From positions 27,583 through 91,582 of the forward strand of contig JAFWEW010000033.1 in NCBI GenBank assembly GCA_017512725.1: DNA of 64,000 nt, in the 5' to 3' direction. The notes beneath the pieces are model-generated. The model ran no database searches, had not been told where the DNA came from, and was given only the letters and a program-made list of their open reading frames with translations. Positions 1 through 9,729 of this stretch are shown piece after piece. Position numbers and translations under genes: made by a program. Numbering within the stretch: the first letter of the stretch is position 1; each line of letters begins with the position of its first letter. This DNA is from Solobacterium sp. (GTDB lineage Bacteria > Bacillota_I > Bacilli_A > Erysipelotrichales > Erysipelotrichaceae).

Positions 1-3000
1 CCAATTAGCTGTTGGGTTTTTGAAGATATATAAAAATCTCTCAGTTGATTGCAACCATAAAATGCCTCTGCTTCAATCTTTTTGACGCTTTCCGGAATAA
101 CAACTGTGCTGAGAGCCGTGTTGCAGAAAGCTCTTTTACCGATTATTCTCAGACCCTCTCTGAGTTCAACGCTCTTGATACCAGATCTATAAAATGCATC
201 TTTCCCAATCTCTTTCACACTGGCTGGAATACTGATCGATTCAAGTGCTCCGAATTCTTCAAACGCATTATCTCCGATTATTTCGAGCCCCTCGGGCAGG
301 AAGATTTCTTTAGTGCCTGTCTTCGGATCTTTATTAAAATAGTTATTTCCACTCATCACGGAAACGATTATCCTTACTCCTTCTGGAATGTAAAGGGAAG
401 TTGTTTTTCTATAACAGCCAAGTAAGTAACCATCTATCACAACAAGTCCGTTTTCATCCTTCAGAGAACCACAACCCCAAAAAGCACTTTGCGCGATCGA
501 CTTTACGCTTTTCGGAATCGAAACCTGTGTGAGTTTCCTGCAGTCACTAAATGTATATTCTCTTATTCTAAGGAGTGTCTCTGGCAGCTGAACTGCTTCC
601 ATTGATTCACACCCGGAGAATGCAGATTGTCCAATCTCTGTTATGCCTTCCGGTATAGAAACAGATTTGATCTTTTTCCTGGTGTCATTATTAGGCGTCC
701 GTCTCCACCAGGCAGATGCAGAAAATGCATATTCGCCAATGGCTGTAACTGCAGACTTTCCAATCTTCGAAGGGACTTCAATTTCCGTCATAGTGCCTTT
801 ATAGCTGGTAATCTCCAGTGTTCCGTCTTCTCTCTTCTTATAACTCCAGATCTTTTTCAACGCTTGAACAGAATCAGGGCTTGCCAAAAGCGATCTCATC
901 ATTTTCTTTTCTTCTTTTTCCGCTTCTGCCGCTATATCAACCGTACGGTTTTTGAAATCCATCAGCCATGCCAGAGCCTCATGTTTATTGTTTGCACGTG
1001 CAAAATCGATCAGGTTTTCTCTTCTGACCGACTGACTGATCCATCCCGAACCCGCCATTATTTCCAGCGCAGCAACCGCATTTTCAGAAACTACTGTTTC
1101 AAGTGTTTTTTTCTTATTGATTTTTGAAAAGTCCATATTCTCAATCGCAAAGAATAGCGATTCATCGCTCCATTTCAGATCCTCAAACATTTTCTGACTC
1201 ATTGCCAGTTTCTTTCCGGCTGCTGCCGCAAGAGAATGTAGTCTTTCAAGAACAGGAAGCAGCTGATCCGCGTTCAGCTTTGCCATCGCTGACACATATG
1301 CATTCCAGTAGAGTGACTGAGAGACCTCTGTAATAGTTTCCATATAAGGCATCGCAGTATTGCAGGAATAGTATTTGGGCGGTGTTTTCTGAAGATCAAC
1401 ACCCATTTCAATCAGCGCATCCGCAAAATCCAGTTCACTTCTGGTCAGCGCCCAGAAAAGCATTTCATCAAGAGAAACTCCCAGATTCTTTTTTTCGGCA
1501 AAATACTTTACTACTTCGATACGATCTTTTAGAGGAAGTACCGTATTTTCCAGTTCACTTGTGATATCCATTTGCTTTACACCGCACATCGGGGTGTACT
1601 CAAATTCTGAATTATTAATATCTATTTTTGCCGGCACAAGCATCAAATAGTATTCCGTACAGTAAAAACCTGCCGCTGTATTCTGACACATCGTATATTT
1701 TCTCTGCATGCTTGCATCGCAGTTGTAGGTAAATGTTGCCTTGTTATTAACAAGTTCACGCACGAAATCAATACCACGATATCTGGCTGCCAGACCAAGA
1801 GCACGGGCAGTGAGCTCAAACGTTTTATATGTTTTTAAAACTGCTTTCAGGTCTTCCAGCGTTCCTTTTTGAACTGCTTCTTCCAGAATCTCAACCTTTC
1901 GAAGTTCACTCGGTTTCTTCACGGAGAGATCCGGTTTATAACCATCTGCAGACGGAGAATCTTCACTTTCTGCCTCAGAAGGGAAGTACTGCTTAACTCC
2001 TGTTAACTTTAGATCCTGCGCTTTTTTAATCAGACTCCTTTGATGGGACAGAGCATATTTCCGATATATTTCTGCATACTCGCCTTCATATTTATCCGGA
2101 TTCAGACAGTACCCAAGTCCCAGGCAAATCTGTGTCATCTGATCTTTTACAAACGTAACGGGAAGCTTGGGATAAACAAGTGGTGAATATTCCCAACCCG
2201 CAAGATCAAAAACGTCTTCTCCAACTGTACCGGAGCCGGCCTCAGGAGAAACTTCAATATCCGTAAGCGCGGGGTTACTGTTCCAGCCTTTCCTTGCGAA
2301 CACTTCATATCCAATGTTTTCTACCGTTGCTGGAATAACTACCTTATTCAGTATCTCGCAATCGATAAACGCATGATCTTCGATTGTTTTTACATGTTCC
2401 GGAATCGTGTATTCCCTGAGTTTTTTTCCACCGGGAACATAAACCAAAGTATCCCCTGCCTTGTTGTATAGTATTCCGTCGATTGAACAATAATTCGGAT
2501 TGTTTTCATCAACATCGATGGATTCCAGAGCACTGCAGCCTGTCAGTACGTCTTTCCCAATGGAGATGATATTGCTCGGAATAAAAATGTTTTTAATTGT
2601 TTCACAGCCACTGAAAAAGTTCGTACCTAGCTCTGTCATTGAGGCAGACAATTTAATAGTCTCCAGCTTCACGCAGCCGCTGAACGCCTGTTTCCCTGCT
2701 TGTACAACACAGTCTGGAAGTTCAATCGTTCTCAGTTTTTCACAGTTCGCAAAGCAATTTTCACCAATTACCTCAACACCGTATGGAATATCCACTTCTT
2801 TAAGCGCGTTGCAGCCCGCAAATGCACCATTGTGAATTTTCTTTAATGTTGAAGGAAGGGTAATGCTTTTCAATGTGCCTTTATCCTTGTACTTATGGCT
2901 CCATCTTCCAGTACCGCTCCATCCCTCTCTGAAAACATTCGGACCAATTTCGGTTACTCCTTCTGGAACCACTACATTATTTACGCTATCTTCACATTTG

Positions 3001-4745
3001 AAGAGTAAAGACGCAACAATCGTAAGACCGTTTTTATCAGCCAGGCCGGTACAGCCTTCAAATGTGTCTGGGCTGATTGCGACATCGCTGTTGTTACAAT
3101 TTACCTTCTTCAGATTCATACAGTTTTTAAATGCCGCACTTTCTATTTTTTCGACAGTATCTGGGATTGAAATTTCCTTAAGATTGATACAATCTTCAAA
3201 AGCAGAACGATCGATTGCCTGGAGACTATTTGGAAGAACAATCTTTACCAATTTTTCACATCCGGAAAAAGCATTGTTGGTAATAGTAGATATCCCTTCG
3301 GGAATACAGATCTCCTGAAGTGATTTGCATTTTTTAAAAGCACTATTGTTGATTATATTTACACCATCGGGAATTCTGATTTCCTTTAGCTTCCAGCATC
3401 CCTCAAACACACTTTTACCAATTTCAAGCAAGGTGTCTGGAAGAGAAACTGTTTCAAGCCCGGTGCATGCCAAAAAAGTGTTATCTTCAAGTTTTGTAAT
3501 CCCTTCAGGCAGCTCTATTTCAGTGAGGCATTCGCAGTAGTGAAACGCAGAACCGAGTTTTTTCAGCGATGCAGGAAGCCTGATCGACGTTATACCAGAA
3601 TAGTTAAACGCCCCATCGGCAATTGCTGTAATACCTTTCGGTACAATGATCTCGCGGTTTGCGCCATAGAAAGAGTGAATCTCATTATTGACTGCCACAA
3701 AACCGTTTTCATCGGCTAAGCCTTTACAGCCGATAAAAATGCCATCACCAATTGATTCAACAGTATCCGGAATTGAAATACTGGTAAGTTTCTCACAGTC
3801 TTTGAATGCCTCCCTTCCGATATACTTAACACTCTCGGGGATCCGGATAGATTCCAGAAAAGCACATCCGATGAACGCAGCACTGCCAATACTTTCCAGA
3901 CTCTCTGGAAGTTCGATACTCTGTATCTTCATTTTTGCAAATAAACCCGGCAGAAGTTCTTTAACTCCTTCCGATACTTTTACATTTTCGTTTTTCCCAT
4001 AATAGGAATAAGCTGCTCCATCATATACAAAGAAACCATTCTCATCCGCCAGACCGTTGCATCCGTCAAATACACCATTACCAAGTTTTATTCCTGCTGG
4101 TATATGAACACGTTTAAGCTGCCTGTTATTTGCAAAGGCATAATCTCGTATTTCTTTTACGGAGTCTGGTATCAGTACACTTTTCAGTGTTCGATCCTGT
4201 CTCCATGAATTTTGCATGAAAACGCGGTCATTGATAATTCTTACTCCATCCGGGATCGATATCTCGGTCGCAGTACCTAAATAGTTATAGAGTATGCCGC
4301 AAAAGATTACGAATCCCTGTTCATCTGCAAGATGTTCGCTTGGAACTGTATTGTAACCGCAAAAGGGATTGCTTCCTGCTTCAAACACTTCTGATTCACA
4401 CTTAATGGATGTCAGTTTGGTACAGCCTTCAAATGTTCCATACCCTAACGATCGAAGCGTTTTTGGAAGCTCAAGTGCCTTTAATGCTTTACAGTCAATA
4501 AATGCCTCGTTATTAATTTCCTCTAACATATTGGAAAAGACTACCGATTTCAGTCTGGTGCATTTCTTGAATGCTTCCTTTCCAACTGACTTCACGGTAT
4601 CCGGCATAATTACTTTCGTAATTGTTTTATTCTCTTGGAAAACATAGTCACCAATCTTTATTACACCATCCGGAATGACAATTTCTGCATCATTCCCTTC
4701 GTACTCTGTCAAAACACCATCTACAATTATAAAATCAGCGTTCAT
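1..4745 (-). CDS. BspA-like leucine-rich-repeat giant protein, C-terminus off the window
   Basis: Reading leftward from the ATG at 4743-4745 (AGGAGA eight bases upstream), one frame stays open for 1581 codons to the window edge, so the gene is partial at its C-terminus. Residues 1 to about 840 are BspA/TpLRR-type repeats (LRR_5), units such as L-x-x-I-x-I-P-x-x-V-x-x-I-G-x-x-A-F-x-x-C. Some are spaced by a second motif of the type GLADENGF. Residues about 840-1300 are not leucine-rich repeats: they are helical, with ankyrin-like units (for example RGIDFVRELVNN). Leucine-rich repeats then resume to the edge. No signal peptide is visible, so a cytoplasmic or unconventionally exported protein is possible. 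The family mediates protein-protein or surface contacts in other bacteria; the role here is unknown. Open reading frames on the opposite strand across this gene are repeat shadows. Confidence 0.85.
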   Translation of the reverse strand, partial: MNADFIIVDGVLTEYEGNDAEIVIPDGVIKIGDYVFQENKTITKVIMPDTVKSVGKEAFKKCTRLKSVVFSNMLEEINNEAFIDCKALKALELPKTLRSLGYGTFEGCTKLTSIKCESEVFEAGSNPFCGYNTVPSEHLADEQGFVIFCGILYNYLGTATEISIPDGVRIINDRVFMQNSWRQDRTLKSVLIPDSVKEIRDYAFANNRQLKRVHIPAGIKLGNGVFDGCNGLADENGFFVYDGAAYSYYGKNENVKVSEGVKELLPGLFAKMKIQSIELPESLESIGSAAFIGCAFLESIRIPESVKYIGREAFKDCEKLTSISIPDTVESIGDGIFIGCKGLADENGFVAVNNEIHSFYGANREIIVPKGITAIADGAFNYSGITSIRLPASLKKLGSAFHYCECLTEIELPEGITKLEDNTFLACTGLETVSLPDTLLEIGKSVFEGCWKLKEIRIPDGVNIINNSAFKKCKSLQEICIPEGISTITNNAFSGCEKLVKIVLPNSLQAIDRSAFEDCINLKEISIPDTVEKIESAAFKNCMNLKKVNCNNSDVAISPDTFEGCTGLADKNGLTIVASLLFKCEDSVNNVVVPEGVTEIGPNVFREGWSGTGRWSHKYKDKGTLKSITLPSTLKKIHNGAFAGCNALKEVDIPYGVEVIGENCFANCEKLRTIELPDCVVQAGKQAFSGCVKLETIKLSASMTELGTNFFSGCETIKNIFIPSNIISIGKDVLTGCSALESIDVDENNPNYCSIDGILYNKAGDTLVYVPGGKKLREYTIPEHVKTIEDHAFIDCEILNKVVIPATVENIGYEVFARKGWNSNPALTDIEVSPEAGSGTVGEDVFDLAGWEYSPLVYPKLPVTFVKDQMTQICLGLGYCLNPDKYEGEYAEIYRKYALSHQRSLIKKAQDLKLTGVKQYFPSEAESEDSPSADGYKPDLSVKKPSELRKVEILEEAVQKGTLEDLKAVLKTYKTFELTARALGLAARYRGIDFVRELVNNKATFTYNCDASMQRKYTMCQNTAAGFYCTEYYLMLVPAKIDINNSEFEYTPMCGVKQMDITSELENTVLPLKDRIEVVKYFAEKKNLGVSLDEMLFWALTRSELDFADALIEMGVDLQKTPPKYYSCNTAMPYMETITEVSQSLYWNAYVSAMAKLNADQLLPVLERLHSLAAAAGKKLAMSQKMFEDLKWSDESLFFAIENMDFSKINKKKTLETVVSENAVAALEIMAGSGWISQSVRRENLIDFARANNKHEALAWLMDFKNRTVDIAAEAEKEEKKMMRSLLASPDSVQALKKIWSYKKREDGTLEITSYKGTMTEIEVPSKIGKSAVTAIGEYAFSASAWWRRTPNNDTRKKIKSVSIPEGITEIGQSAFSGCESMEAVQLPETLLRIREYTFSDCRKLTQVSIPKSVKSIAQSAFWGCGSLKDENGLVVIDGYLLGCYRKTTSLYIPEGVRIIVSVMSGNNYFNKDPKTGTKEIFLPEGLEIIGDNAFEEFGALESISIPASVKEIGKDAFYRSGIKSVELREGLRIIGKRAFCNTALSTVVIPESVKKIEAEAFYGCNQLRDFYISSKTQQLI

Positions 4746-5091
4746 AGTTAAATTCTCCTCAGTTCCGCTGTAACTTATCCGTCCCTGCAGCGATTACCTG
4801 CAAGGAACCATATACCATTCACGCATTACTTCCTGATTACTTTTTTCAATTCGAAAAGTATCATTTCTCTCGAACCCCGATAAAGTTGATTGATCGGGAT
4901 AAATGGTATACATACATACTTCCTGTAGTAATTGTACTCATATTTTCTAACCATCCATCGCAAACAATTATTCTTATTTTTTCTGTATGGCCTTTATAAT
5001 TAAGGAAATAAGACAACATAGAATCGCTTCAATCACATAAGTCTTTTCTGAGACTGGGTTTATTGTTGCTTTGCAGGGTGAAAATCAGAAT
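4746..5091. other. Divergent intergenic region with two inverted repeats
   Basis: This 346-base AT-rich gap separates the leftward leucine-rich-repeat gene from the rightward TM-macro gene and must carry both promoters. CCCGAT (4876-4881) pairs with ATCGGG (4893-4898), a short hairpin or operator candidate. A wider pair TATACCATT (4811-4819) and AATGGTATA (4902-4910) encloses it. No convincing -35/-10 pair was singled out and no small gene is seen. Confidence 0.4.
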
Positions 5092-5961
5092 ATGAGTACA
5101 AAAGAAATTATTAAATACTGGAGTGAAAACTTATTCAAAATCGGCGGAATGATATTTAGTGCGATCGGTGCAATTTCGGTATTGTTTCCGCTTGCTGATA
5201 TATCGCGAAATAACTTTTGGATAAGAATGCTGATGCTGTTTTTGATCGTTCTGGCTGTCTTAATATCCTCTGTTATTTATACGTACCACAACATGCATCT
5301 GAACCGTAGAACTGTGTATTCCGAAGATAAAGCCAGCATTATTTTCGAATTCAATGATTTTGAACGGATCATAAATGAGAAATCCGACAGAGATCGTACC
5401 GTTGTTATTCCCATTAATACAAATCTGGAGGTTGTCGGAGACGCTTCGAAAATCAGCAAAACATCGATTCACTGGCTTTTATACGAATGCCTTCACAAGA
5501 ACGGTGTTGAACTGAATATTGATTTGCTAAGATCGGTAACCAAAAAACGTATGAGCAACCGGGGAGAAAGTTATATCGGGAGAATTGGTGACTGGTTTTA
5601 TCTGACTCCGGCCGATTTGGGAATTCAGTCACATCTCAGTTTTCTACTGGTAGAAATCAATGAATATGAAAAGAAAAAAGACGGATTCTTTGCGCCAAAA
5701 GCGCTTACCAGAGAAGACTATATACTGGGTCTGGCATCTGCACTGAAGGTTATTTTCGAGATCGTCGGACAGGAAGAAACAGTCTATATGCCTTTGATCG
5801 GAGCAGGAAATGCCAACGTGGGGAAAACGGAAGATATTCTGCTGCTGATTGAAGAAATGCTTCGTTTCTACAAAGATAAGATTCGCCAGGAGGTACATGT
5901 TGTTATCCGGGAGAAGGACAAGAAGGAAGTCGCATTGTATCAATTGCGTGAAATTCAGTGA
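5092..5961 (+). CDS. Two-TM plus macro-domain protein, Thoeris ThsA-like
   Basis: 289 residues from the ATG at 5092 (AGGGTGA upstream); a TTG at 5071 would add seven residues. Two hydrophobic segments lie at about residues 15-35 and 42-65, followed by a cytoplasmic domain. The C-terminal 190 residues carry macro-like signatures: a beta strand with VVIPINTN near residue 105 and VYMPLIGAGNANVGK near residue 240. This layout and these motifs match the macro-domain form of ThsA, the membrane effector of type II Thoeris, where a TIR protein (ThsB) makes an ADP-ribose-derived signal on phage infection and the effector responds. No TIR gene is visible in this window, so this is either an orphan, served in trans, or a different macro-domain protein. 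Its neighbours are BREX remnants, which supports a defence role. Assignment is from remembered family motifs. Confidence 0.6.
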   Translation: MSTKEIIKYWSENLFKIGGMIFSAIGAISVLFPLADISRNNFWIRMLMLFLIVLAVLISSVIYTYHNMHLNRRTVYSEDKASIIFEFNDFERIINEKSDRDRTVVIPINTNLEVVGDASKISKTSIHWLLYECLHKNGVELNIDLLRSVTKKRMSNRGESYIGRIGDWFYLTPADLGIQSHLSFLLVEINEYEKKKDGFFAPKALTREDYILGLASALKVIFEIVGQEETVYMPLIGAGNANVGKTEDILLLIEEMLRFYKDKIRQEVHVVIREKDKKEVALYQLREIQ

Positions 5962-6052
5962 TTGTTAAAAAAGGACTGCCGCAAATTGCATTTCGGGTGA
6001 TTGCTCACTCGGGCAGGAATGATAAAAGCTTGTTTATGTGGAGGATTTAACA

Positions 6053-6256
6053 ATGCGTTCTGACGAGTATAAGCCCATTTATCTGATCATGGTGTCTGCG
6101 GACAATAACAATAATAAGTACTATCGCATGACCCCTGACGGAAATGGACAGACATGGACCGCAGAATTTGGCCGTGTTGGTGCGAACTGCCAGAAAAAGA
6201 ATTATCCGCTGAGTTTATGGGATAAGAAATACAGAGAAGGCTATAAAAACATTTAA
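6053..6256 (+). pseudogene. WGR-domain fragment
   Basis: The ATG at 6053 has GGAGG (6040-6044) at good spacing; a GTG at 6038 overlaps that site and is less likely. The 67-residue product contains a recognisable WGR domain: AEFGRVGAN followed by YPLSLWDKKYREGYK. WGR domains normally run on past this point and are usually the N-terminal part of larger proteins (poly-ADP-ribose polymerases, or gut Firmicute WGR-ankyrin-LRR proteins). The reading frame stops three codons after GYK, exactly where the broken brxL sequence begins on the other strand, so this is probably the stub left by a deletion. The leucine-rich-repeat gene at the left edge is of the kind often joined to WGR domains, which suggests a shared origin. 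Function is probably lost. Confidence 0.55.
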
Positions 6257-6359
6257 TGTTCGATCATATCCATCCAGTTCATACCCGCCCCAGATTGCCA
6301 TTTCTTTCTGTGTACCATCCGGCATTGTTACAATCTGCTTCAGAAAACCTTTACCGTTT
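6257..6359 (-). other. Foreign coding scrap at a recombination junction
   Basis: Between the cut WGR gene and the cut brxL gene, the minus strand is open in another frame and reads KNGKGFLKQIVTMPDGTQ then MAIWGGYELDGYDRT. This is protein-like but matches neither neighbour, and I do not recognise it. It is best read as a remnant of a third gene trapped at the deletion point. Confidence 0.45.
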
Positions 6360-7706
6360 TTAAGTGCTTGCCAAACCAGAGAAGGTTCTGGTTACCGCTA
6401 TCGTATCTCTGGTATTAAAGTTTCTGTTTAACTCAAAATACTGATTATACGAATTTGTGAAATCGTATTTCCGCATGGCATGGCAGAACTCTGAGAAGCA
6501 GTCTGAAATCAGGCCATACCGCTTTGTAAACAGCTCTGACCGCAGTTTCGGTGTCTCCCAGCCAGGAAGATATGCATGGATCCGGTCAAAGAATGCCGAG
6601 TCATTATTAAAAGCATCCGGGAACGGTTCAAATAAATTGGTAGTACGCATCATGTCCGAAACACTGCGGAAGGTATTTCCCTCAAAGGCAATTGAAGCAT
6701 CGGAACTGATTGAATCAGCTCCGCGGGCAAAGCTTCCGTTTGCCATATAATTCTTCATGATCTGAACCATATCGCCGGATGCCTGCGTAATGCCTGCTAC
6801 TTCATCAAATGCGATACAGTCCCAGTTGCCTACCAGTCCGATTCTTCTGGATGACATGTTGTAAAACATGTTTGAAACCGTTGTAGTACCGCTGGACATC
6901 AGGATTGAATAAGGGGATAACTCACTGTAAACATGTGATTTACCAGTTCCTCTTGGCCCCAGCTCGACGAGGTTGTAATTCTTCTGAATAAACGGAACAA
7001 AGCGCAGGAGATAGTGCATCTTTTCTTTCTCTTTTAATTGTTCCGGTTCATAACCGGCAGACCGCAGCAATAAATCCTTCCATTCTTCCTTTGTGAACCG
7101 ATTGCGGGACTCTTTTATTTCATCCAGATCCAGATTCGGCATCTGAATTGGTTTAAGCGAAGAAATCATGAAAGGAGAATCGTATTTCGACTTCTTCTTT
7201 TTCAGCTTCTTCTTTTTCTTCTGATTACCAAAAATATCCTCTTCGTACTCATCCTCTTCCGTTTCTCTGCCGTCCAGACCGACATAATCGATTTTCAGAA
7301 TGCACCAGATGCCACCAATCAGAAGCTTTTCATTATGAACAACAAGATCCGATGGTACTTCAAACGGATCCATTCTGAGATTGGTAAATCGGGCTACATA
7401 TTTATCTTCTTTATCATCAAAGATAACAGTGATCTTATCGATAATCGTATACTGCCCGTTTTCCTTGATTTTCGATTTTACATATTCGCTTTGATCCGGG
7501 CGGACATAGTTTTCACTGAGAATACGCTTGATTTTTGTCAGTCCGGCATCGATGACATCTTCATCATCGGTCGCACAGTACATACCCAAAAGATATTCCA
7601 GTACATATGTCGGAACATTTGCGCCCTTTTTCATTAGACTGGTCAGATCTTTTCGGACTACCTTACCTGGAAAAGCATCCAGTATCTTAGCGTCTAATTC
7701 ATCCAT
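6360..7706 (-). pseudogene. brxL: Truncated BREX gene brxL (Lon-like AAA+ protein)
   Basis: 448 residues against about 680 in intact BrxL. The N-terminus (LDAKILDAFPGKVVRKDL, NVPTYVLEYLLGMYC, ILSENYVRPDQ) is typical of BrxL, the Lon-like component of type 1 BREX phage defence. An AAA+ core follows with the Walker A segment GPRGTGKSHVYSE near residue 255 and a Walker B-like AFDEVAGI. The frame is normal to NRNFNTRDTIAVTRTFSGLA and then ends in a few unrelated residues at a junction, so the C-terminal protease-like domain is missing. AGGAGG precedes the ATG, which directly follows the stop of the upstream small reading frame. A charged Lys-rich linker lies near residues 160-175. The AAA+ part might still fold, but as a BREX component it is presumed dead. 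Confidence 0.8.
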
Positions 7707-7865
7707 TTATATGCCCTCCTGTAAATATTCAGCTCTTCTCAAACAATTTCGATATTCCAAAATCTCCAACACCAATTCTGTGCTGCCTGATTCCCCAAAA
7801 TGGGCAAGTAATGCATCCATATTTGCAAAATTACTTAATTGGAATCTTTTGGTAGATACATTCAT
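7707..7865 (-). CDS. 52-residue reading frame between the BREX remnants, unknown
   Basis: This short frame starts with ATG immediately after an in-frame TGA and ends with a TAA that directly abuts the brxL ATG, so the two would be translationally coupled; the brxL ribosome site AGGAGG lies inside its last codons. The product reads MNVSTKRFQLSNF and then a mostly helical stretch ending LEYRNCLRRAEYLQEGI. In intact type 1 BREX loci the gene here would be pglZ. This may be its last codons or a separate relic; I cannot identify it. Confidence 0.35.
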   Translation of the reverse strand: MNVSTKRFQLSNFANMDALLAHFGESGSTELVLEILEYRNCLRRAEYLQEGI

Positions 7866-7907
7866 TCAGACTTTCATTGTGCGATAATGCACCGGTTCAT
7901 TAAAATC

Positions 7908-8942
7908 TTATAATTTCGACATTTCCATCCGATGAATCCCAAACAAGGTCATCCGGGATGGAAGGAATCGTAGTGAAAGCCTTGTATCAAATCTTCCGAT
8001 AATCTTGGAAAAGTCATTTCCGATTACTTTAACGATCGAGTCTACATCTTCCTGGGATGTCACCATGACCCAGACTCTTCCGCGGCATTTTGTTCCAAGT
8101 TCCTGAACAACAGACTGTAAGTTGAGCATCAGGTTTACGTCGGAACCAATGTACTGGCCGACTTCGTCAATCATGAAAATCAGTCGGAAGTCTTTTCCCT
8201 TTGAGAATACATATTCTTTTATTTCATCGGTCAGCTGATCGATACTTAATTCATTGGTTTCTACACCGTTAAACCAGTTTCTTGCCGCATTTTCGGAGAA
8301 GACATTAATCGATGTGAGAGCTTCTACGACATCATCTTCAAAAAAGGAAAATGCATCTCTGGAATCATTCCAGGAAGCTCCATGAATTTCTTCAAATTTT
8401 GATTTGAATTCATCGTATTTTCCAAACTTATCTAATTGTTTTTCCAGTTTTGCGACTTTCAGATCATCACCATAGTAGCCGCGATAGTCATAAAAGACTT
8501 TCGCGAATATTCGCATGATAACCGTCTTGTTTTTTTCAATCGATCCAATCGAATCAATATCAAACAGGATTGTGTCGGTAGGAACCGAAGCGCACCGTTC
8601 AATCATCGCAAACATCATTGGATCATCAAACTTATCCTGGAAATATTCCAGTGTCTTTTTCCCGGCAACCTCTTTATTCGACAGGAGGAATGACAGCATT
8701 TTTAAGAAATGCGATTTACCACTCCCAAAGAATCCGGAAATCCAGACGCCCATTTTTTCCGTCGGTACATCCAGTGATTTCTCATATCGATCATAGAAAT
8801 TATCAAAATGTTTCCGCAGCTCCCTGGTAACGACGTATTCTTCCAGCTCCTGCTTCAGAATTTCTTCGTTACTGGTATTCATCTTGATTACGCCATTGAT
8901 ATCACGATTGATATCGTTCTTGAACATATTCTTAATAAGCAT
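7908..8942 (-). pseudogene. brxC: Truncated BREX gene brxC (ATP-binding protein)
   Basis: The first ~323 residues match the start of BrxC/PglY, the very large (about 1,200 residue) P-loop ATPase of BREX: MLIKNMFKNDINRDINGVIK, then ELEEYVVTRELRKHFDNF, Walker A GFFGSGKSHFLKML near residue 75, and Walker B IFMIDEVGQYIG near residue 255. After GRFDTRLSL the frame enters unrelated sequence and stops. In the alternative frame the same DNA reads TTIPSIPDDLVWDSSDGNVE and then stops, which looks like the end of another gene. About three quarters of brxC, all of pglX and pglZ and the brxA/brxB genes are absent, so no functional BREX system can be made here. Confidence 0.8.
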
Positions 8943-9087
8943 GATCTCAGTCTCCTATACAATTGCGAATTCCTATTCTTTCTTCCAGAACAGCTTATGG
9001 ATCATTACAGATGATGCAGAGAAAGAATTAAATCATAGAATTTTACGAAACCTGCAATACCTGGATCCTGATAATCCGGGTGTTTAG

Positions 9088-9729
9088 TGCCTGGAATACT
9101 GGCGGCAAATAATCAGTTCTTATCTTTCATATGTTGTAGATATCGGTGGAAAAAACCTTTTAGCGGACGGAACAGTTTATAAAGGTGAATTTGAAGATAG
9201 TGTATTAAACGGCGCTGCGGAAATTATCTACGCAAATAAAGATGTCTATTCTGGAGAAGTAAATAATTATATGCGAAATGGCGACGGGAAATACACCTGG
9301 AGCAGCGGCGAAGTATATTCTGGAAAATGGGAAGATGATTCCATGAGCGGCGAAGGTATTTTAACTGCTGCAGATGGGACAGTTTATACGGCAACTTTTA
9401 CGGATAATCATATTGAAGGCGAAGCAACAATCAAATATTCCAATAATGATGAATATACCGGAGAAATAAAAAATAATTTGAAATCCGGGACGGGAGTATA
9501 TGTATGGGAGAATGGAGAGTTCTATACCGGAAATTGGTCTAATGATGTTATGTCCGGAGAAGGTATTTATTATTATTCATCAAATACAGAGGGTTCTCGT
9601 TTAATTGGTGAGTTTAAAAATGGAAAACCCAGCGGGGTATTAGTTTATTATGACGAAACTGGGACTCCGTATTTAACTACTTGGAATAGTACCGGATGTG
9701 TTTCGGTGGAGGAATATGATGGCAGATGA
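9088..9729 (+). pseudogene. MORN-repeat protein, 5' end disrupted
   Basis: Tandem MORN repeats (Y-x-G-x-W/F ... G-x-G) run from about 9150 to 9700, about six units such as EVYSGKWEDDSMSGEG and EFYTGNWSNDVMSGEG. The first ATG at 9271 falls in the middle of the repeats. The same frame continues upstream through clear MORN sequence (GTVYKGEFEDSVLNG) back to a TAG at 9085-9087, and beyond that TAG is still protein-like (ITDDAEKELNHRILRNLQ) back to 8941. I therefore read this as a gene with an in-frame nonsense codon or a lost start, although expression from an internal start is possible. MORN repeats bind membranes or proteins. It overlaps the start of the next gene by 11 bases. Confidence 0.6.

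Noticed and set aside
45..4647. Several rightward open frames of 60-166 codons in the first 4.7 kb
   Set aside because: They are antisense shadows of one continuous leftward leucine-rich-repeat frame and have no ribosome sites.
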